Source of the DNA: Hafnia alvei
GTDB lineage: Bacteria > Pseudomonadota > Gammaproteobacteria > Enterobacterales > Enterobacteriaceae
DNA length: 64,000 nucleotides
Reading direction: 5' to 3'
Assembly (NCBI RefSeq): GCF_900095695.1
Contig: NZ_FMIQ01000072.1
Coordinates: forward strand, 18,373 to 82,372
The notes beneath the pieces were generated by a model. That model had not been told where the DNA came from and ran no database searches. It saw only the letters and a list, made by a program, of their open reading frames with translations. Shown piece after piece: positions 39,526 to 48,744 of this stretch (position 1 is the stretch's first letter; each line of letters starts with the position of its first letter). A program made the translations under genes and the position numbers.

Positions 39526-40923
39526 ATGGCTATTCAGGTAAAAAACAACGTCTACTGGGTGGGTAAACAAGACTGGGAACTGCGCGAATTTCACGGCAGC
39601 GAATACTCGACTCACAAAGGCTCTAGCTACAACAGCTATCTGATTAAAGAAGAAAAGAACGTTCTGATCGATACCGTCTGGACGCCTTACGCCGCCGAGT
39701 TTGTGGCGAATTTAGAGCGCGAAATCGATTTAGACAAAATTGATTTCATCATTGCCAACCACGCAGAAAGCGACCACAGCGGCGCATTGCCTGCGCTGAT
39801 GGCCAAAATTCCGAACACCCCAATTTACTGCACCGCCAATGGGGTGAACTCCATCAAAGGTCATTACCACCAAGATTGGAATTTCCGCGTGGTAAAAACC
39901 GGTGACTCTATTGATATCGGCAACGGCAAAAAATTAGTGTTCGTTGAAGCGCCAATGCCGCATTGGCCAGACAGCATGATGACGTACATGACGGAAGATG
40001 CGCTGCTGTTTAGCAACGACGCTTTTGGTCAGCATCTTGCCAGCGCCTGTTTGTTCAACGACGAAATTGACCAAAACGAACTGTATAACGAATGCATCAA
40101 GTACTACGCCAACATCCTGACGCCGTTCAGCAAACTGGTCACGAAAAAGATTGAAGAAGTATTATCACTGAATTTGCCGCTCGATATGATCTGCACTTCG
40201 CACGGCATTATCTGGCGCGATAGTCCGGCGCAGATCGTTGAAAACTATCTCAAATGGGCAGACAGCTATCAGGAAAACCAAATTACCCTGATCTACGACA
40301 CCATGTGGAACGGCACGCGCACCATGTCGGAGGCGATTGCTCGCGGTATCCATCTGGCCGATCCTAGCGTGGTGGTCAAACAGTTCAATCTGGCAAACTC
40401 AGATAAGAATGACGTACTGACCGAAGTGTTCAAATCCAAGGGCATTTTAGTCGGTTCTCCAACGGTCAATAACGTAATGCTGCCGCAGGTGGCAGGGTTA
40501 TTAGAAGAGATGCAGGGCTTGCGCTTTACCGGCAAAGCCGCGGCGGCGTTTGGTAGCCACGGCTGGAGCGGTGGTGCCGTCGACCGTATCTCTTCACGTC
40601 TGCAAGATTGTGGATTCATGATGATGCGCGGCATCAAAGCAGAGTGGAAACCGACCGAGGATGCGGTTGCTCAGTGCGAAGCCTTCGGCGCTGAATTTGC
40701 CCGTCAGCTTGGCGCTCCGGCATGTTGTGACAGCGGCTGTGCAGGCGCAGAAAAATCCTCTTCAGGTAAATGGATCTGCCGCACCTGTTCATGGGTTTAC
40801 GATCCTGAACTCGGTGAGCCAAATCAGGGGGTTCCGGCAGGTACCGCATGGGAAGACGTGCCAGACAGCTTCCTCTGCCCGGTGTGCCTGATGGGCAAAG
40901 ACGACTTCTATCCTGCCGACTGA
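39526..40923 (+). CDS. norV: Anaerobic nitric oxide reductase flavorubredoxin
   Basis: A 465-residue NO reductase of the cytosol. Residues 1-250 are the metallo-beta-lactamase-like di-iron domain with HAESDH ligands (His79, Glu81, Asp83). Residues 254-395 are a flavodoxin FMN domain ([28 protein letters not shown]). Residues 415-465 are a rubredoxin domain with two CxxC pairs ([17 protein letters not shown]). It reduces NO to N2O with electrons from NorW. AGGAGT precedes ATG 39526. It is cotranscribed with norW. The usual divergent activator gene norR is missing, and NsrR-type operators lie upstream. Confidence 0.96.
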   Translation: MAIQVKNNVYWVGKQDWELREFHGSEYSTHKGSSYNSYLIKEEKNVLIDTVWTPYAAEFVANLEREIDLDKIDFIIANHAESDHSGALPALMAKIPNTPIYCTANGVNSIKGHYHQDWNFRVVKTGDSIDIGNGKKLVFVEAPMPHWPDSMMTYMTEDALLFSNDAFGQHLASACLFNDEIDQNELYNECIKYYANILTPFSKLVTKKIEEVLSLNLPLDMICTSHGIIWRDSPAQIVENYLKWADSYQENQITLIYDTMWNGTRTMSEAIARGIHLADPSVVVKQFNLANSDKNDVLTEVFKSKGILVGSPTVNNVMLPQVAGLLEEMQGLRFTGKAAAAFGSHGWSGGAVDRISSRLQDCGFMMMRGIKAEWKPTEDAVAQCEAFGAEFARQLGAPACCDSGCAGAEKSSSGKWICRTCSWVYDPELGEPNQGVPAGTAWEDVPDSFLCPVCLMGKDDFYPAD

Positions 40924-40933
40924 GGAACATATT

Positions 40934-42076
40934 ATGGCTGAGAATCATCCTGTCATTATTGTTGGCAGTGGTCATGCCGGGCTGCAGCTGGCGCGTAACC
41001 TGCGCCGTCTGCAGCCGACCTCAGGGTTAGTGATGATCTGCGCCGATGACGGCGTGGATTACGCCAAACCACAGCTAAGCCATGCCTTTAGCCAGCAACA
41101 AAGCGCAGAGCAGCTGACGCGTAAAACGGCTCAGGAACTGCGCCAAGAACTGAAAATGATGCTGCTCACTGAACAGCGCGTAGAGGCGATCCACCCCGTA
41201 GAACAAACGATTGTGGTCAATGGACGCACTTTAGCCTACAGCAAACTGGTCTTAGCCACGGGGGCTCGCGCTTTTGTTCCTCCGGTAGCGGGAGATGCAA
41301 GTGATGACATCAAAACGCTCAACAGCCTGCAAGAGTATCGCCACCTGCGTGAACGAATGATGCAGGGCGAGCGAGTTTTGGTGCTCGGCGGCGGTTTGAT
41401 CGGCACTGAAATTGCGCACGATCTTGCCGTGGCGGGTAAACAGGTCAGTGTATGCGATCCTTCCGCACAGCTTCTGGCGAGCCTTTTGCCAGAGTTTGCC
41501 GAGCAGCGACTGGCAGAAACGTTACAGGCGCTATCTTGTGAGCTGTTGCTAAACAATACGTTGGAGATGCTACAGCGTCTGCCTCACGGCGTGCGGGCTA
41601 CTTTCACCCACGGAGAAGCTCGCGAATTCGACCATGTTATTTGCGCCGCGGGGCTACGCCCTAACAGCGAGCTTGCTGCACAGGCGGGGCTGAACGTCGA
41701 ACGAGGCATCGTGGTTGATAACCAGCTTCGCACCTCCGATCCCTATATTTACGCCTTGGGTGATGTGGCGCAGATCGAGGGTCGCTTATGGCCGTTCTTA
41801 CAGCCGATTTCGCAGTGTGCCGCGGCGTTGGCAAAAACGATCGCGGGTGAACCGACTCACGTCACGCTGCCGGTGATGCCGGTTAATGTAAAAACGCCGC
41901 GTTACCCGCTACAGCTAGCGGGGGAAACACGGGCTGCCGACGTTGATTGGCAGATAGAACAGGATGCCAACAGCCTATTGGCAAAAGCTTATCGCGACGA
42001 AAAATTAGTGGGTTATATCGCGGGCGGCACCGCACAAATGCAAGGCTTGGCGCTGCTGCGTCAGCTCTCAATATAA
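40934..42076 (+). CDS. norW: NADH:flavorubredoxin reductase NorW
   Basis: A 380-residue FAD/NADH oxidoreductase of the rubredoxin reductase family. The FAD fold IIVGSGHAGLQLARNLRRL, the internal NADH fold VLVLGGGLIGTEIAHDLAVAGK and the third FAD motif TSDPYIYALGDVAQIEG are intact. It hands electrons from NADH to the rubredoxin centre of NorV. E. coli NorW is 377 residues. It starts 10 bases after norV and precedes a yeaR-type gene by 18 bases. The codon usage fits its neighbours. Confidence 0.95.
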   Translation: MAENHPVIIVGSGHAGLQLARNLRRLQPTSGLVMICADDGVDYAKPQLSHAFSQQQSAEQLTRKTAQELRQELKMMLLTEQRVEAIHPVEQTIVVNGRTLAYSKLVLATGARAFVPPVAGDASDDIKTLNSLQEYRHLRERMMQGERVLVLGGGLIGTEIAHDLAVAGKQVSVCDPSAQLLASLLPEFAEQRLAETLQALSCELLLNNTLEMLQRLPHGVRATFTHGEAREFDHVICAAGLRPNSELAAQAGLNVERGIVVDNQLRTSDPYIYALGDVAQIEGRLWPFLQPISQCAAALAKTIAGEPTHVTLPVMPVNVKTPRYPLQLAGETRAADVDWQIEQDANSLLAKAYRDEKLVGYIAGGTAQMQGLALLRQLSI

Positions 42077-42094
42077 AGTGAAAAGGTGAAGACT

Positions 42095-42439
42095 ATGTTC
42101 AAGATCCCAGCAAACTATCATGTAACTCGTAGCACACCGTTCTTCAATCGCCAGACTGTACCTGCGGCGTTGCTAAGCCATCACAACACCAAAGCCGGTG
42201 TGTATGGCCGACTCTCCGTGATGCAGGGCGCGGTCAAATATTATGGTTTTGCCAACGAACAGGCACAAACTCCAGAGATTGAAGTCACTATCAATGCTGG
42301 ACAGTTCGGCGTTTCGCCGCCGCAGTACTGGCATAAAGTCGAACTGCTGACCGAAGACACCTATTTCAACTTGGATTTCTTTGCTCAAGATAGCGCAGAT
42401 GCAGATAAGAGCGATTTAACCAAAGTGGTTGATTGCTAA
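42095..42439 (+). CDS. yeaR: YeaR-like DUF1971 protein
   Basis: 114 residues from ATG 42095, preceded by AAGGTGA. The frame also opens at GTG 42086. It is a single cupin-type DUF1971 domain: the blocks YHVTRSTPFFNRQTVPAALL, GVYGRLSVMQGAVKYYGFA, AGQFGVSPPQYWHKVE and DTYFNLDFFA match E. coli YeaR (about 119 residues). Members of this family are annotated as tellurite- or nitrite-stress proteins; their biochemical role is unknown. In E. coli yeaR-yoaG is under NsrR and NarL. Here it is the third gene of the norVW operon, so it would share the NsrR control seen upstream. Confidence 0.87.
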   Translation: MFKIPANYHVTRSTPFFNRQTVPAALLSHHNTKAGVYGRLSVMQGAVKYYGFANEQAQTPEIEVTINAGQFGVSPPQYWHKVELLTEDTYFNLDFFAQDSADADKSDLTKVVDC

Positions 42440-42468
42440 CCTCTCGCACGGTGCCTCCTGCGTTTTAT

Positions 42469-42492
42469 CTCCTCCCCGAACAAGGGGAGGAG
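42469..42492. repeat. G/C-rich palindrome CTCCTCCCC/GGGGAGGAG
   Basis: A perfect 9-bp stem with loop GAACAA, in the gap between yeaR and flhB, without a T-run. The arms match one hairpin unit of the MITE-like elements at 46283-46475 and in flgH. Confidence 0.8.
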
Positions 42493-42618
42493 TAACCCCA
42501 AACGATCCCGCAATAAACCTAAATTTCCCCCCTTTATTCTCGCCATGGCTTTTTTTCTCATCTGTCATCCTATGCACTGACTAATTTTCATCTTTAGCAA
42601 AAGCCTTGGGATTGCGCG

Positions 42619-43770
42619 GTGTCAGAAGATAGCGATCTAGAAAAAACAGAAGACCCCACATCCCATAAGCTTGAAAAAGCGCGTGAGAAGGGACAAGTAC
42701 CGCGTTCGCGTGAGCTCACCTCGATGCTGATGCTGGCGGCGGGTATTTCTATTCTGTTGATCGGCGGAGAGCATTTGGCTCGCCAGCTTTCGGCGATGAT
42801 TTCGCAGGGTTTACAGTTTGACCAGTTACTCATTAGCAATGACAAACAGATGCTGCGCCAGCTTGGTAATTTATTGCAGCAGGCCGTAACGGCGCTCATG
42901 CCTGTTTTGCTCGGCCTGATGATGGTCGGCTGGGCCGCGCCGATGTTGATCGGCGGCTTTTTCTTTAATCCGGGATCGATCAAGTTTGATTTAAGCAAGA
43001 TGAGCCTGCTGTCAGGGTTAAAGCGCTTGTTTTCCAGTCAGGCCTTAGCGGAGCTATTGAAAGGCGTGCTGAAGGTGGTGCTGGTTAGCTGGGTTGCCGG
43101 CTGGTTTATCTGGCATTACTGGGGGCAAATGCTGGCGCTCATTGCAGAGTCGCCCCTTGATGCGATGGGCGATGCGCTGCATCTGATTGGCATGTGCGGG
43201 TTGTTGATTGTATTGGGCTTGGTGCCGATGGTGGCGTTCGACGTCTTCTACCAGATTTGGAGCAACATCAGCAAACTCAAAATGACCAAGCAGGAAATCA
43301 AAGACGAGTTTAAAGAACAAGAAGGCGATCCCCACGTCAAGGGACGCATTCGCCAGCAGCAACGTGCTGCCGCGCGTCGCCGCATGATGAGCGATGTGCC
43401 TAAGGCCGATGTGATTGTGACCAACCCGACGCACTATGCGGTGGCCTTGCAGTATCAGGAAAACAAAATGAGCGCGCCCAAAGTATTAGCGAAAGGGGCC
43501 GGAGAGATTGCGCTACGCATTAAAGAATTGGGCAATCAACATCGAATTCCTCAGCTAGAAGCACCGCCGCTCGCCCGTGCGCTCTATAAACACAGCGAGA
43601 TTGGACACCATATTCCCGCCACGCTTTACGCCGCGGTTGCCGAGGTTTTAGCGTGGGTCTACCAGCTAAAACGTTGGCAGAAAGAGGGCGGCTTAGCACC
43701 GAAGAAACCACAAAACTTGCCAGTGCCGGAAGCACTGGATTTTGCCGGAGAGAAGACCACCGATGAGTAA
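42619..43770 (+). CDS. flhB: Flagellar export gate protein FlhB
   Basis: A 383-residue membrane protein of the flagellar type III export apparatus. The start is GTG 42619, which gives the conserved N terminus SEDSDLEKTEDPTSHKLEKAREKGQVPRSRELTS. Four membrane helices span about 35-210. The cytoplasmic domain includes the autocleavage motif NPTH (269-272, VTNPTHYAVAL), where FlhB cleaves itself to switch the substrate from rod/hook to filament proteins. It is the first gene of flhBAE and of the whole flagellar block here, and its last bases overlap flhA. Confidence 0.96.
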   Translation: MSEDSDLEKTEDPTSHKLEKAREKGQVPRSRELTSMLMLAAGISILLIGGEHLARQLSAMISQGLQFDQLLISNDKQMLRQLGNLLQQAVTALMPVLLGLMMVGWAAPMLIGGFFFNPGSIKFDLSKMSLLSGLKRLFSSQALAELLKGVLKVVLVSWVAGWFIWHYWGQMLALIAESPLDAMGDALHLIGMCGLLIVLGLVPMVAFDVFYQIWSNISKLKMTKQEIKDEFKEQEGDPHVKGRIRQQQRAAARRRMMSDVPKADVIVTNPTHYAVALQYQENKMSAPKVLAKGAGEIALRIKELGNQHRIPQLEAPPLARALYKHSEIGHHIPATLYAAVAEVLAWVYQLKRWQKEGGLAPKKPQNLPVPEALDFAGEKTTDE

Positions 43771-45838
43771 TTTGGCTGCGTTGTTACGCATACAGGGAAT
43801 GAATGGATCGCAGTGGAAGGTGCTGGCTGGCCCGATCCTGATCCTGATGATCCTGTCCATGATGGTGCTACCGCTGCCGCCATTCATTCTAGATTTATTG
43901 TTTACCTTCAATATCGCGCTGTCGATCATGGTGCTGTTGGTAGCCATGTTTACCCAGCGTACGCTGGAGTTTGCGGCGTTCCCCACCATCCTGCTGTTTT
44001 CCACCTTACTGCGACTCTCGCTGAACGTGGCATCAACGCGCGTTATCTTGCTGGATGGGCATACCGGTGGTGCCGCGGCGGGGCGGGTTATCGAAGCTTT
44101 TGGTCACTTCTTAGTGGGCGGCAACTTTGCCATTGGTATCGTGGTCTTCATCATTTTGGTGCTGATCAACTTCATGGTTATCACCAAGGGTGCTGGGCGT
44201 ATTGCTGAAGTTGGGGCTCGCTTCGTTTTAGACGGTATGCCGGGTAAACAGATGGCGATTGACGCCGATCTCAACGCCGGTTTGATTGGTGAAGATGAAG
44301 CGAAAAAACGCCGCTCCGAAGTGACGCAGGAAGCCGACTTCTACGGCTCCATGGACGGTGCGAGTAAATTTGTGCGCGGTGATGCCGTTGCAGGCTTGAT
44401 GATCATGGCGCTCAACGTGGTCGGCGGGCTGCTGGTGGGGGTTATTCAGCACGGTATGCCGGTTGGGCAAGCGGCTGAAACCTACACCTTGCTGACTATC
44501 GGTGACGGGCTGGTTGCGCAGATCCCTGCGCTGGTCATCTCCACCGCAGCGGGTGTTATCGTGACCCGCGTCAGTACCGACCAAGACGTTGGCGAGCAGA
44601 TGGTCACCCAGCTGTTTAGCAATCCGCGCGTTATGATTTTAAGTGCTTCGGTGTTGGGTCTACTTGGCCTCGTTCCGGGAATGCCAAATCTGGTGTTTCT
44701 GCTGTTCACCGCCGCATTGCTGGGTATTGCCTATTGGATCAGCAAGCGAGAAGGGCGCGCGGCACCTTCGCAGGCTGAACAAGCTATTCCTGAAGCGCCA
44801 CCGGTGGTTGAAGCCACGTGGGAAGACGTTCAGCTTGAAGATCCGCTGGGTCTGGAGGTGGGTTATCGCCTGATTCCAATGGTCGATTTCCAACAAAACG
44901 GCGAGTTGCTCGGGCGCATCCGCAGCATTCGTAAGAAGTTTGCGCAAACCATGGGCTTTTTACCGCCGGTGGTACATATCCGTGACAATCTGGAGCTAAG
45001 CCCGTCTGGTTACCGTATTTTGCTCAAAGGGATTGAAGCGGGACGCGGTGAGGCACACCCGGGCCGCTGGTTGGCGATTAATCCGGGCAGCGCGGCGGGA
45101 ACCTTAGAAGGCGAAGCCACGGTCGATCCGGCGTTTGGGCTTCCTGCTATTTGGATTGATAACGCCCTGCGTGAACAGGCGCAGATTCAAGGTTTCACCG
45201 TGGTCGAAGCCAGCACGGTGGTGGCAACCCACCTCAACCACTTGGTTGGAAATCACGCCAGCGAGCTGTTTGGTCGCCAAGAAGCCCAGCAGCTGTTGGA
45301 ACGTGTTACGCAGGAAATGCCTAAGCTGACCGACGATCTGATTCCGGGCACCGTCACCCTCACGACGTTGCACAAAGTTCTGCAAAATCTGCTGGCGGAA
45401 AAAGTCTCGATTCGCGATATGCGCACGATCATTGAAACGCTGTCTGAACATGCGCCGACGCAAAGCGATCCGTATGAGTTGACGTCGGTGATCCGCGTGG
45501 CGCTTGGCCGTGCGATTACCCAACAGTGGTTCCCCGGCGAAGGCGAGATTCAGGTCATTGGTCTGGACACACCGCTTGAGCGCTTGTTATTGCAGGCACT
45601 ACAAGGCGGTGGCGGCTTAGAACCTGGTTTAGCCGATCGCCTGTTAGAGCAGGCGCAGCAGGCATTACAGCGTCAGGAATTGCTCGGCGCACCGCCGGTG
45701 TTGCTGGTCAACCACGCGCTGCGCCCGCTGCTAGCGCGCTTCCTACACCGCTCGTTGCCGCAGCTGGTGGTATTGTCGAACATGGAAATCAGTGACAACC
45801 GCCAGATACGTATGACCTCAACCATTGGTTCTGCCTAA
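43763..45838 (+). CDS. flhA: Flagellar export apparatus protein FlhA
   Basis: 691 residues from ATG 43763, which lies within the end of flhB (8-base overlap); upstream in-frame ATG 43742 gives a non-conserved extension. About eight membrane helices fill residues 20-330, and the conserved FHIPEP-family block RVILLDGHTGGAAAGRVIEAFGHFLVGGNF and the GRIAEVGARFVLDGMPGKQMAIDADL loop are intact. The C-terminal cytosolic domain binds chaperone-substrate complexes. E. coli FlhA has 692 residues. It is the proton-driven export engine core. Confidence 0.96.
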   Translation: MSNLAALLRIQGMNGSQWKVLAGPILILMILSMMVLPLPPFILDLLFTFNIALSIMVLLVAMFTQRTLEFAAFPTILLFSTLLRLSLNVASTRVILLDGHTGGAAAGRVIEAFGHFLVGGNFAIGIVVFIILVLINFMVITKGAGRIAEVGARFVLDGMPGKQMAIDADLNAGLIGEDEAKKRRSEVTQEADFYGSMDGASKFVRGDAVAGLMIMALNVVGGLLVGVIQHGMPVGQAAETYTLLTIGDGLVAQIPALVISTAAGVIVTRVSTDQDVGEQMVTQLFSNPRVMILSASVLGLLGLVPGMPNLVFLLFTAALLGIAYWISKREGRAAPSQAEQAIPEAPPVVEATWEDVQLEDPLGLEVGYRLIPMVDFQQNGELLGRIRSIRKKFAQTMGFLPPVVHIRDNLELSPSGYRILLKGIEAGRGEAHPGRWLAINPGSAAGTLEGEATVDPAFGLPAIWIDNALREQAQIQGFTVVEASTVVATHLNHLVGNHASELFGRQEAQQLLERVTQEMPKLTDDLIPGTVTLTTLHKVLQNLLAEKVSIRDMRTIIETLSEHAPTQSDPYELTSVIRVALGRAITQQWFPGEGEIQVIGLDTPLERLLLQALQGGGGLEPGLADRLLEQAQQALQRQELLGAPPVLLVNHALRPLLARFLHRSLPQLVVLSNMEISDNRQIRMTSTIGSA

Positions 45839-46242
45839 TGAAACGCGCCATTTCACTCACACTTCTGATGACAATTTCCTGCTCTGCCAGCGCCGCTGGC
45901 GGCAGTTGGTCGGCGGACAGCACGGGTGCAACGCTTAGCCATAAAGGCGTGAGCGTCACGTCACGCCCGTTAAGTCCTACGGTGGGAATTCCAGCCGGAG
46001 CAACGATCCAAGATGTGGTTTGGCGCTATCAACTGCTCAATCCTGCGCCAGCAGGATTGGCGGTACAGCTTTGCTCCCCGCAACGCTGCTTTTGGCTAGA
46101 CAGTGCCAATGGGCAAAGCCCTGCGCTGCAAGGCGAATCCGCCGCATCCCCGCTAACGATGACGCTACAGATCCCCGGTAAGGGCGTAATTTACCCACCG
46201 GTGCGCGTGGTGAGTCAGCAGGTGATTGTGAATTATCGCTGA
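45838..46242 (+). CDS. flhE: Flagellar protein FlhE
   Basis: A 134-residue periplasmic protein with a signal peptide (ISLTLLMTISCSASAAGG) followed by a beta-rich domain with SHKGVSVTSRPLSP, VVWRYQLLNPAPAGLAVQLCSPQRCFWL and VIYPPVRVVSQQVIVNYR. The paired cysteines in CSPQRC are conserved in the family. FlhE controls proton leak through the flagellar export channel. The ATG shares one base with the flhA stop (TAATG). It ends the operon; a MITE-like element follows. Confidence 0.92.
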   Translation: MKRAISLTLLMTISCSASAAGGSWSADSTGATLSHKGVSVTSRPLSPTVGIPAGATIQDVVWRYQLLNPAPAGLAVQLCSPQRCFWLDSANGQSPALQGESAASPLTMTLQIPGKGVIYPPVRVVSQQVIVNYR

Positions 46243-46282
46243 GGCGAACCATCTCACCTTTTTAAACATAGACGAGCACTAA

Positions 46283-46475
46283 TACCCATCCCAACCCTCC
46301 CTTTAATGGGGGAGGGAACCAAACCGTGTAGATATCTAGGAAGCTCGATCTACTTTTCTTTCTAAAAAGGGAGGCTATCCACGCCGTAGGTAGAGAAGTA
46401 CAAATGCTGTCTTTGAAATATAAGAATATCTCGATCTGCTCCTCCCCCTGCGAAGGGGGAGGTTGGGAGGGGGTA
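46283..46475. mobile_element. MITE-like element with G/C-rich terminal hairpins
   Basis: A 193-bp element between flhE and flgN (convergent). Both ends start with TACCC and continue CCCAACC (left TACCCATCCCAACCCTCCC; right on the other strand TACCCCCTCCCAACCTCCCC). Each end also folds into its own hairpin (CCCTCCC/GGGAGGG type; CCTCCCCC/GGGGGAGG). Inner arms share GATCTAC/GATCTG-like stretches. There is no ORF. A shorter relative lies in flgH at 52851-52934. Confidence 0.7.
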
Positions 46476-46491
46476 TTGCTGAAAATACGAA

Positions 46492-46917
46492 CTAAATACT
46501 CAACTTCCTGCCCGTAATCATCCCGCTTTGCGCCTGTCCATCGGGGCCATACAGCGATTGCCCATGGCGGCTTTTCAGCGTATCGAGTGCGCCTTGATTG
46601 CGGGTGAGATGTTGGTTGAGCAGCATGCCGTTGTGCTGGTTCATATCGTGTAATCTCTTAGTGAGATCCATGATGCTTTGCCACAGCGTTGAAAGTTCGG
46701 CATCTTCTGAATAGGGGGCTTGATCGCCGGTATTATGACGATGCTGTTCCTGATGGCGAAGCGTGGCGAGCAGATTCTCTTTTTCTAAGGTGGCGGCCTG
46801 CAAACGCACTGCGTCTACACGACCGGCACACAATAGTGACTGTTCGTTTTCAAGCTCAACTTCAAGCGTTTTCAGGGTGTCCAACATGTGTTGCAGCACG
46901 TCTAACGTTCCGGGCAT
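46492..46917 (-). CDS. flgN: Flagellar export chaperone FlgN
   Basis: A 141-residue helical protein (E. coli FlgN 138), with long amphipathic helices LDVLQHMLDTLKTLEVELENEQSLL and a central segment ending LNQHLTRNQGALDTLKSRHGQSLYGPDGQ, which is the FlgN C-terminal signature. It escorts the hook-associated proteins FlgK and FlgL to the export gate. It lies 13 bases downstream of flgM and is transcribed with it from the sigma-28 promoter at 47310-47336. Confidence 0.94.
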   Translation of the reverse strand: MPGTLDVLQHMLDTLKTLEVELENEQSLLCAGRVDAVRLQAATLEKENLLATLRHQEQHRHNTGDQAPYSEDAELSTLWQSIMDLTKRLHDMNQHNGMLLNQHLTRNQGALDTLKSRHGQSLYGPDGQAQSGMITGRKLSI

Positions 46918-46930
46918 AGATGACTACCTG

Positions 46931-47230
46931 TCAGTCGTTTGATTTCAGTAAATCGTGGGTGTCCTGCAACAGCGCGTCGGCAATTTTACCGGTATCCATG
47001 CTCAACTCGCCGTTACGGATAGCCAGCTTCAATGCTTCAACGCGTTCCACGTTGATATCTTGGCCGTTAGGCTGCATCAAGCGTGATTGCGCATCGCTTA
47101 ATTTAACCTGTGCGCCGTCAACCGCAGGTTGGCTGGTCGCCTCTTTGCGTTTTTGTTGCTGAATTTCGGATGCTTCTCTTGGCTGAATCGGAGTTACACC
47201 GCTCAGCGAATGGGTGCGATCTATGCTCAT
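46931..47230 (-). CDS. flgM: Anti-sigma-28 factor FlgM
   Basis: 99 residues from the start MSIDRTHSL (47230), as in E. coli; an ATG two codons upstream is also possible. The C-terminal half [48 protein letters not shown] is the FliA-binding region, and the N-terminal half is polar and disordered. FlgM holds FliA inactive until the hook is finished, then it is exported. A near-consensus FliA promoter precedes it, giving the usual feedback loop. The class II flgA promoter would read into it as well. Confidence 0.95.
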   Translation of the reverse strand: MSIDRTHSLSGVTPIQPREASEIQQQKRKEATSQPAVDGAQVKLSDAQSRLMQPNGQDINVERVEALKLAIRNGELSMDTGKIADALLQDTHDLLKSND

Positions 47231-47309
47231 TGTCATTATCTCACTGGTTAGTTGGCGCTAGCCTGTTCTGTCATTAAACACAGCGACAACGTGTTTTTCT
47301 CTGTTTGTA

Positions 47310-47336
47310 CCATCGGCCCGGCAGCCAATAACTTTA
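47310..47336 (-). promoter_or_regulatory. Sigma-28 (FliA) promoter of flgMN
   Basis: On the minus strand TAAAGTTA - 11 bases - GCCGATGG. It differs from the FliA consensus TAAAGTTT-N11-GCCGATAA at three positions, all at element ends, with exact spacing; it lies about 80 bases before the flgM start. Confidence 0.88.
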
Positions 47337-47417
47337 GTCATAATTGCTTGTTTCGATCGATTTATTGCACTTTTTTTTCAAAAAACACCAAAAAAACGCG
47401 GCCATTGGCTGAAATAA

Positions 47418-48098
47418 TCACATTAGCAGCGTTATTGAACCCTGCTCGGTGGCCTTGCCGGTGATAATTTGCCCTGATGCTAAGCGTACTCGAACGCTGT
47501 CGGCGATGGCCGCATTGTTGAGTGCTTTCCCTTCGCTGGTGACGTTGAAGCCGTCTCCCTGCGCTAAAATCTGCACCGACTGGCCCGCTTTGATTATCCA
47601 CGAACGGCGTATCATTGACGCGGTGACCGTTTGACCTGCGGCTAAATCACGCGTTAATACCGCGCTATCGAGCTGGCTTATTTCCATAATGCTGCCAGCT
47701 GGGAGCTTATCCAAACGGCCCTGTGTCATTTTGAAATCAGCCGGGCTGATATGCTGACCGCGAGTGAGCGGCGACTGAGCAACGGGGTATTCTCCCGTGA
47801 CTTGAACCTCAACCTGCAAATAGCGTTTATCCTGCGGACATTGGGCAAGCACGCTCACGACTCCCCAACGACGCGCCGAAGAGGGCATGGAAAACTGTGG
47901 TATTTCACACTTTGGCCACTGTGACTGCGGGGATCGAATATTAACGTTGACCTGCTGATTCTCAGCGCTGTATTGCTGGCTAAAAAATTGGTGTAACCCC
48001 TCTTCAAGCGCCGATGCCGCCTGAGCGGCTGGCAAGAATAAACCCCCTAATAGGGCTGCATTCAGAATGAACAGCGGCTTCAATGAGCCAAAACGCAT
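47418..48098 (-). CDS. flgA: Flagellar P-ring assembly chaperone FlgA
   Basis: 226 residues from ATG 48098. The frame is open 43 codons further upstream but that part is charged and would bury the signal peptide; from 48098 the protein starts MRFGSLKPLFILNAALLGGLFLPAAQA, a typical Sec signal. The C-terminal SAF domain shows LPAGSIMEISQLDSAVLTRDLAAGQTVTASMIRRSW and QSVQILAQGDGFNVTSEGKALNNA. FlgA helps FlgI form the periplasmic P ring. It diverges from flgB, as in E. coli, and leads into flgMN after 180 bases. Confidence 0.93.
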   Translation of the reverse strand: MRFGSLKPLFILNAALLGGLFLPAAQAASALEEGLHQFFSQQYSAENQQVNVNIRSPQSQWPKCEIPQFSMPSSARRWGVVSVLAQCPQDKRYLQVEVQVTGEYPVAQSPLTRGQHISPADFKMTQGRLDKLPAGSIMEISQLDSAVLTRDLAAGQTVTASMIRRSWIIKAGQSVQILAQGDGFNVTSEGKALNNAAIADSVRVRLASGQIITGKATEQGSITLLM

Positions 48099-48325
48099 AT
48101 GGCCTCCGCGGGCGATGATGACGGCATTCGGATAACTTAAGTTCCTTAGTCTAACGTCTTCATCGCAAAATAAAGGCCACAAATAGCGCCGCATTATGCG
48201 CTTATTCCTCCCATCGTCTGTATTCACCCACGTCTATGCTATCCACTCCAAATTGTCATTCTTGACGATCTGCTGGCCCGTTGTATGCGGCGGCAGCGCG
48301 TCCTAAACCACTTAGCGGAGAAGGT
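48099..48325. promoter_or_regulatory. flgA-flgB divergent promoter region
   Basis: 227 bases between the divergent flgA and flgB starts. By analogy with E. coli it should hold the FlhDC-dependent class II promoters of both operons. I do not see a site that I can call with confidence. Confidence 0.4.
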
Positions 48326-48739
48326 ATGCTCGATAAACTGGATGCTGCGTTACGTTTTCAGCAAGAAGCTTTAAACCTACGCGCACAGCGTCAGGAAATC
48401 CTGGCTGCCAATATCGCCAATGCTGATACCCCTGGTTTTCAAGCCAGAGATATTGATTTTTCATCACAGCTCACGCGAGCCATTGAACAAGGCCGAGTGA
48501 ACGGCAGTGGTGTTTCCCTCACCACCACCTCCAGCCGTCATATCCCAGCCCAGAATTTCCAGCCACCTGAGCTGGACATGCTTTACCGCGTGCCCGATCA
48601 GCCTTCGCTGGATGGCAATACCGTAGATATGGATCGTGAACGTACCGAGTTTGCTGATAACAGTCTGCGTTACCAAACCGATCTCACCGTTATCAGCGGG
48701 CAGATCAAAAGCATGATGTCTGTGTTGCAACAAGGATAA
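48326..48739 (+). CDS. flgB: Flagellar basal-body rod protein FlgB
   Basis: 137 residues from ATG 48326 after GGAGAAGG; the upstream in-frame start at 48281 gives non-conserved sequence. The N-terminal [34 protein letters not shown] is the rod-protein helix with the ANNxAN-type signature, and the C-terminal helix [26 protein letters not shown] is typical. It is the proximal rod subunit. First gene of flgBCDEFGHIJ. Confidence 0.95.
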   Translation: MLDKLDAALRFQQEALNLRAQRQEILAANIANADTPGFQARDIDFSSQLTRAIEQGRVNGSGVSLTTTSSRHIPAQNFQPPELDMLYRVPDQPSLDGNTVDMDRERTEFADNSLRYQTDLTVISGQIKSMMSVLQQG

Positions 48740-48744
48740 CGACC

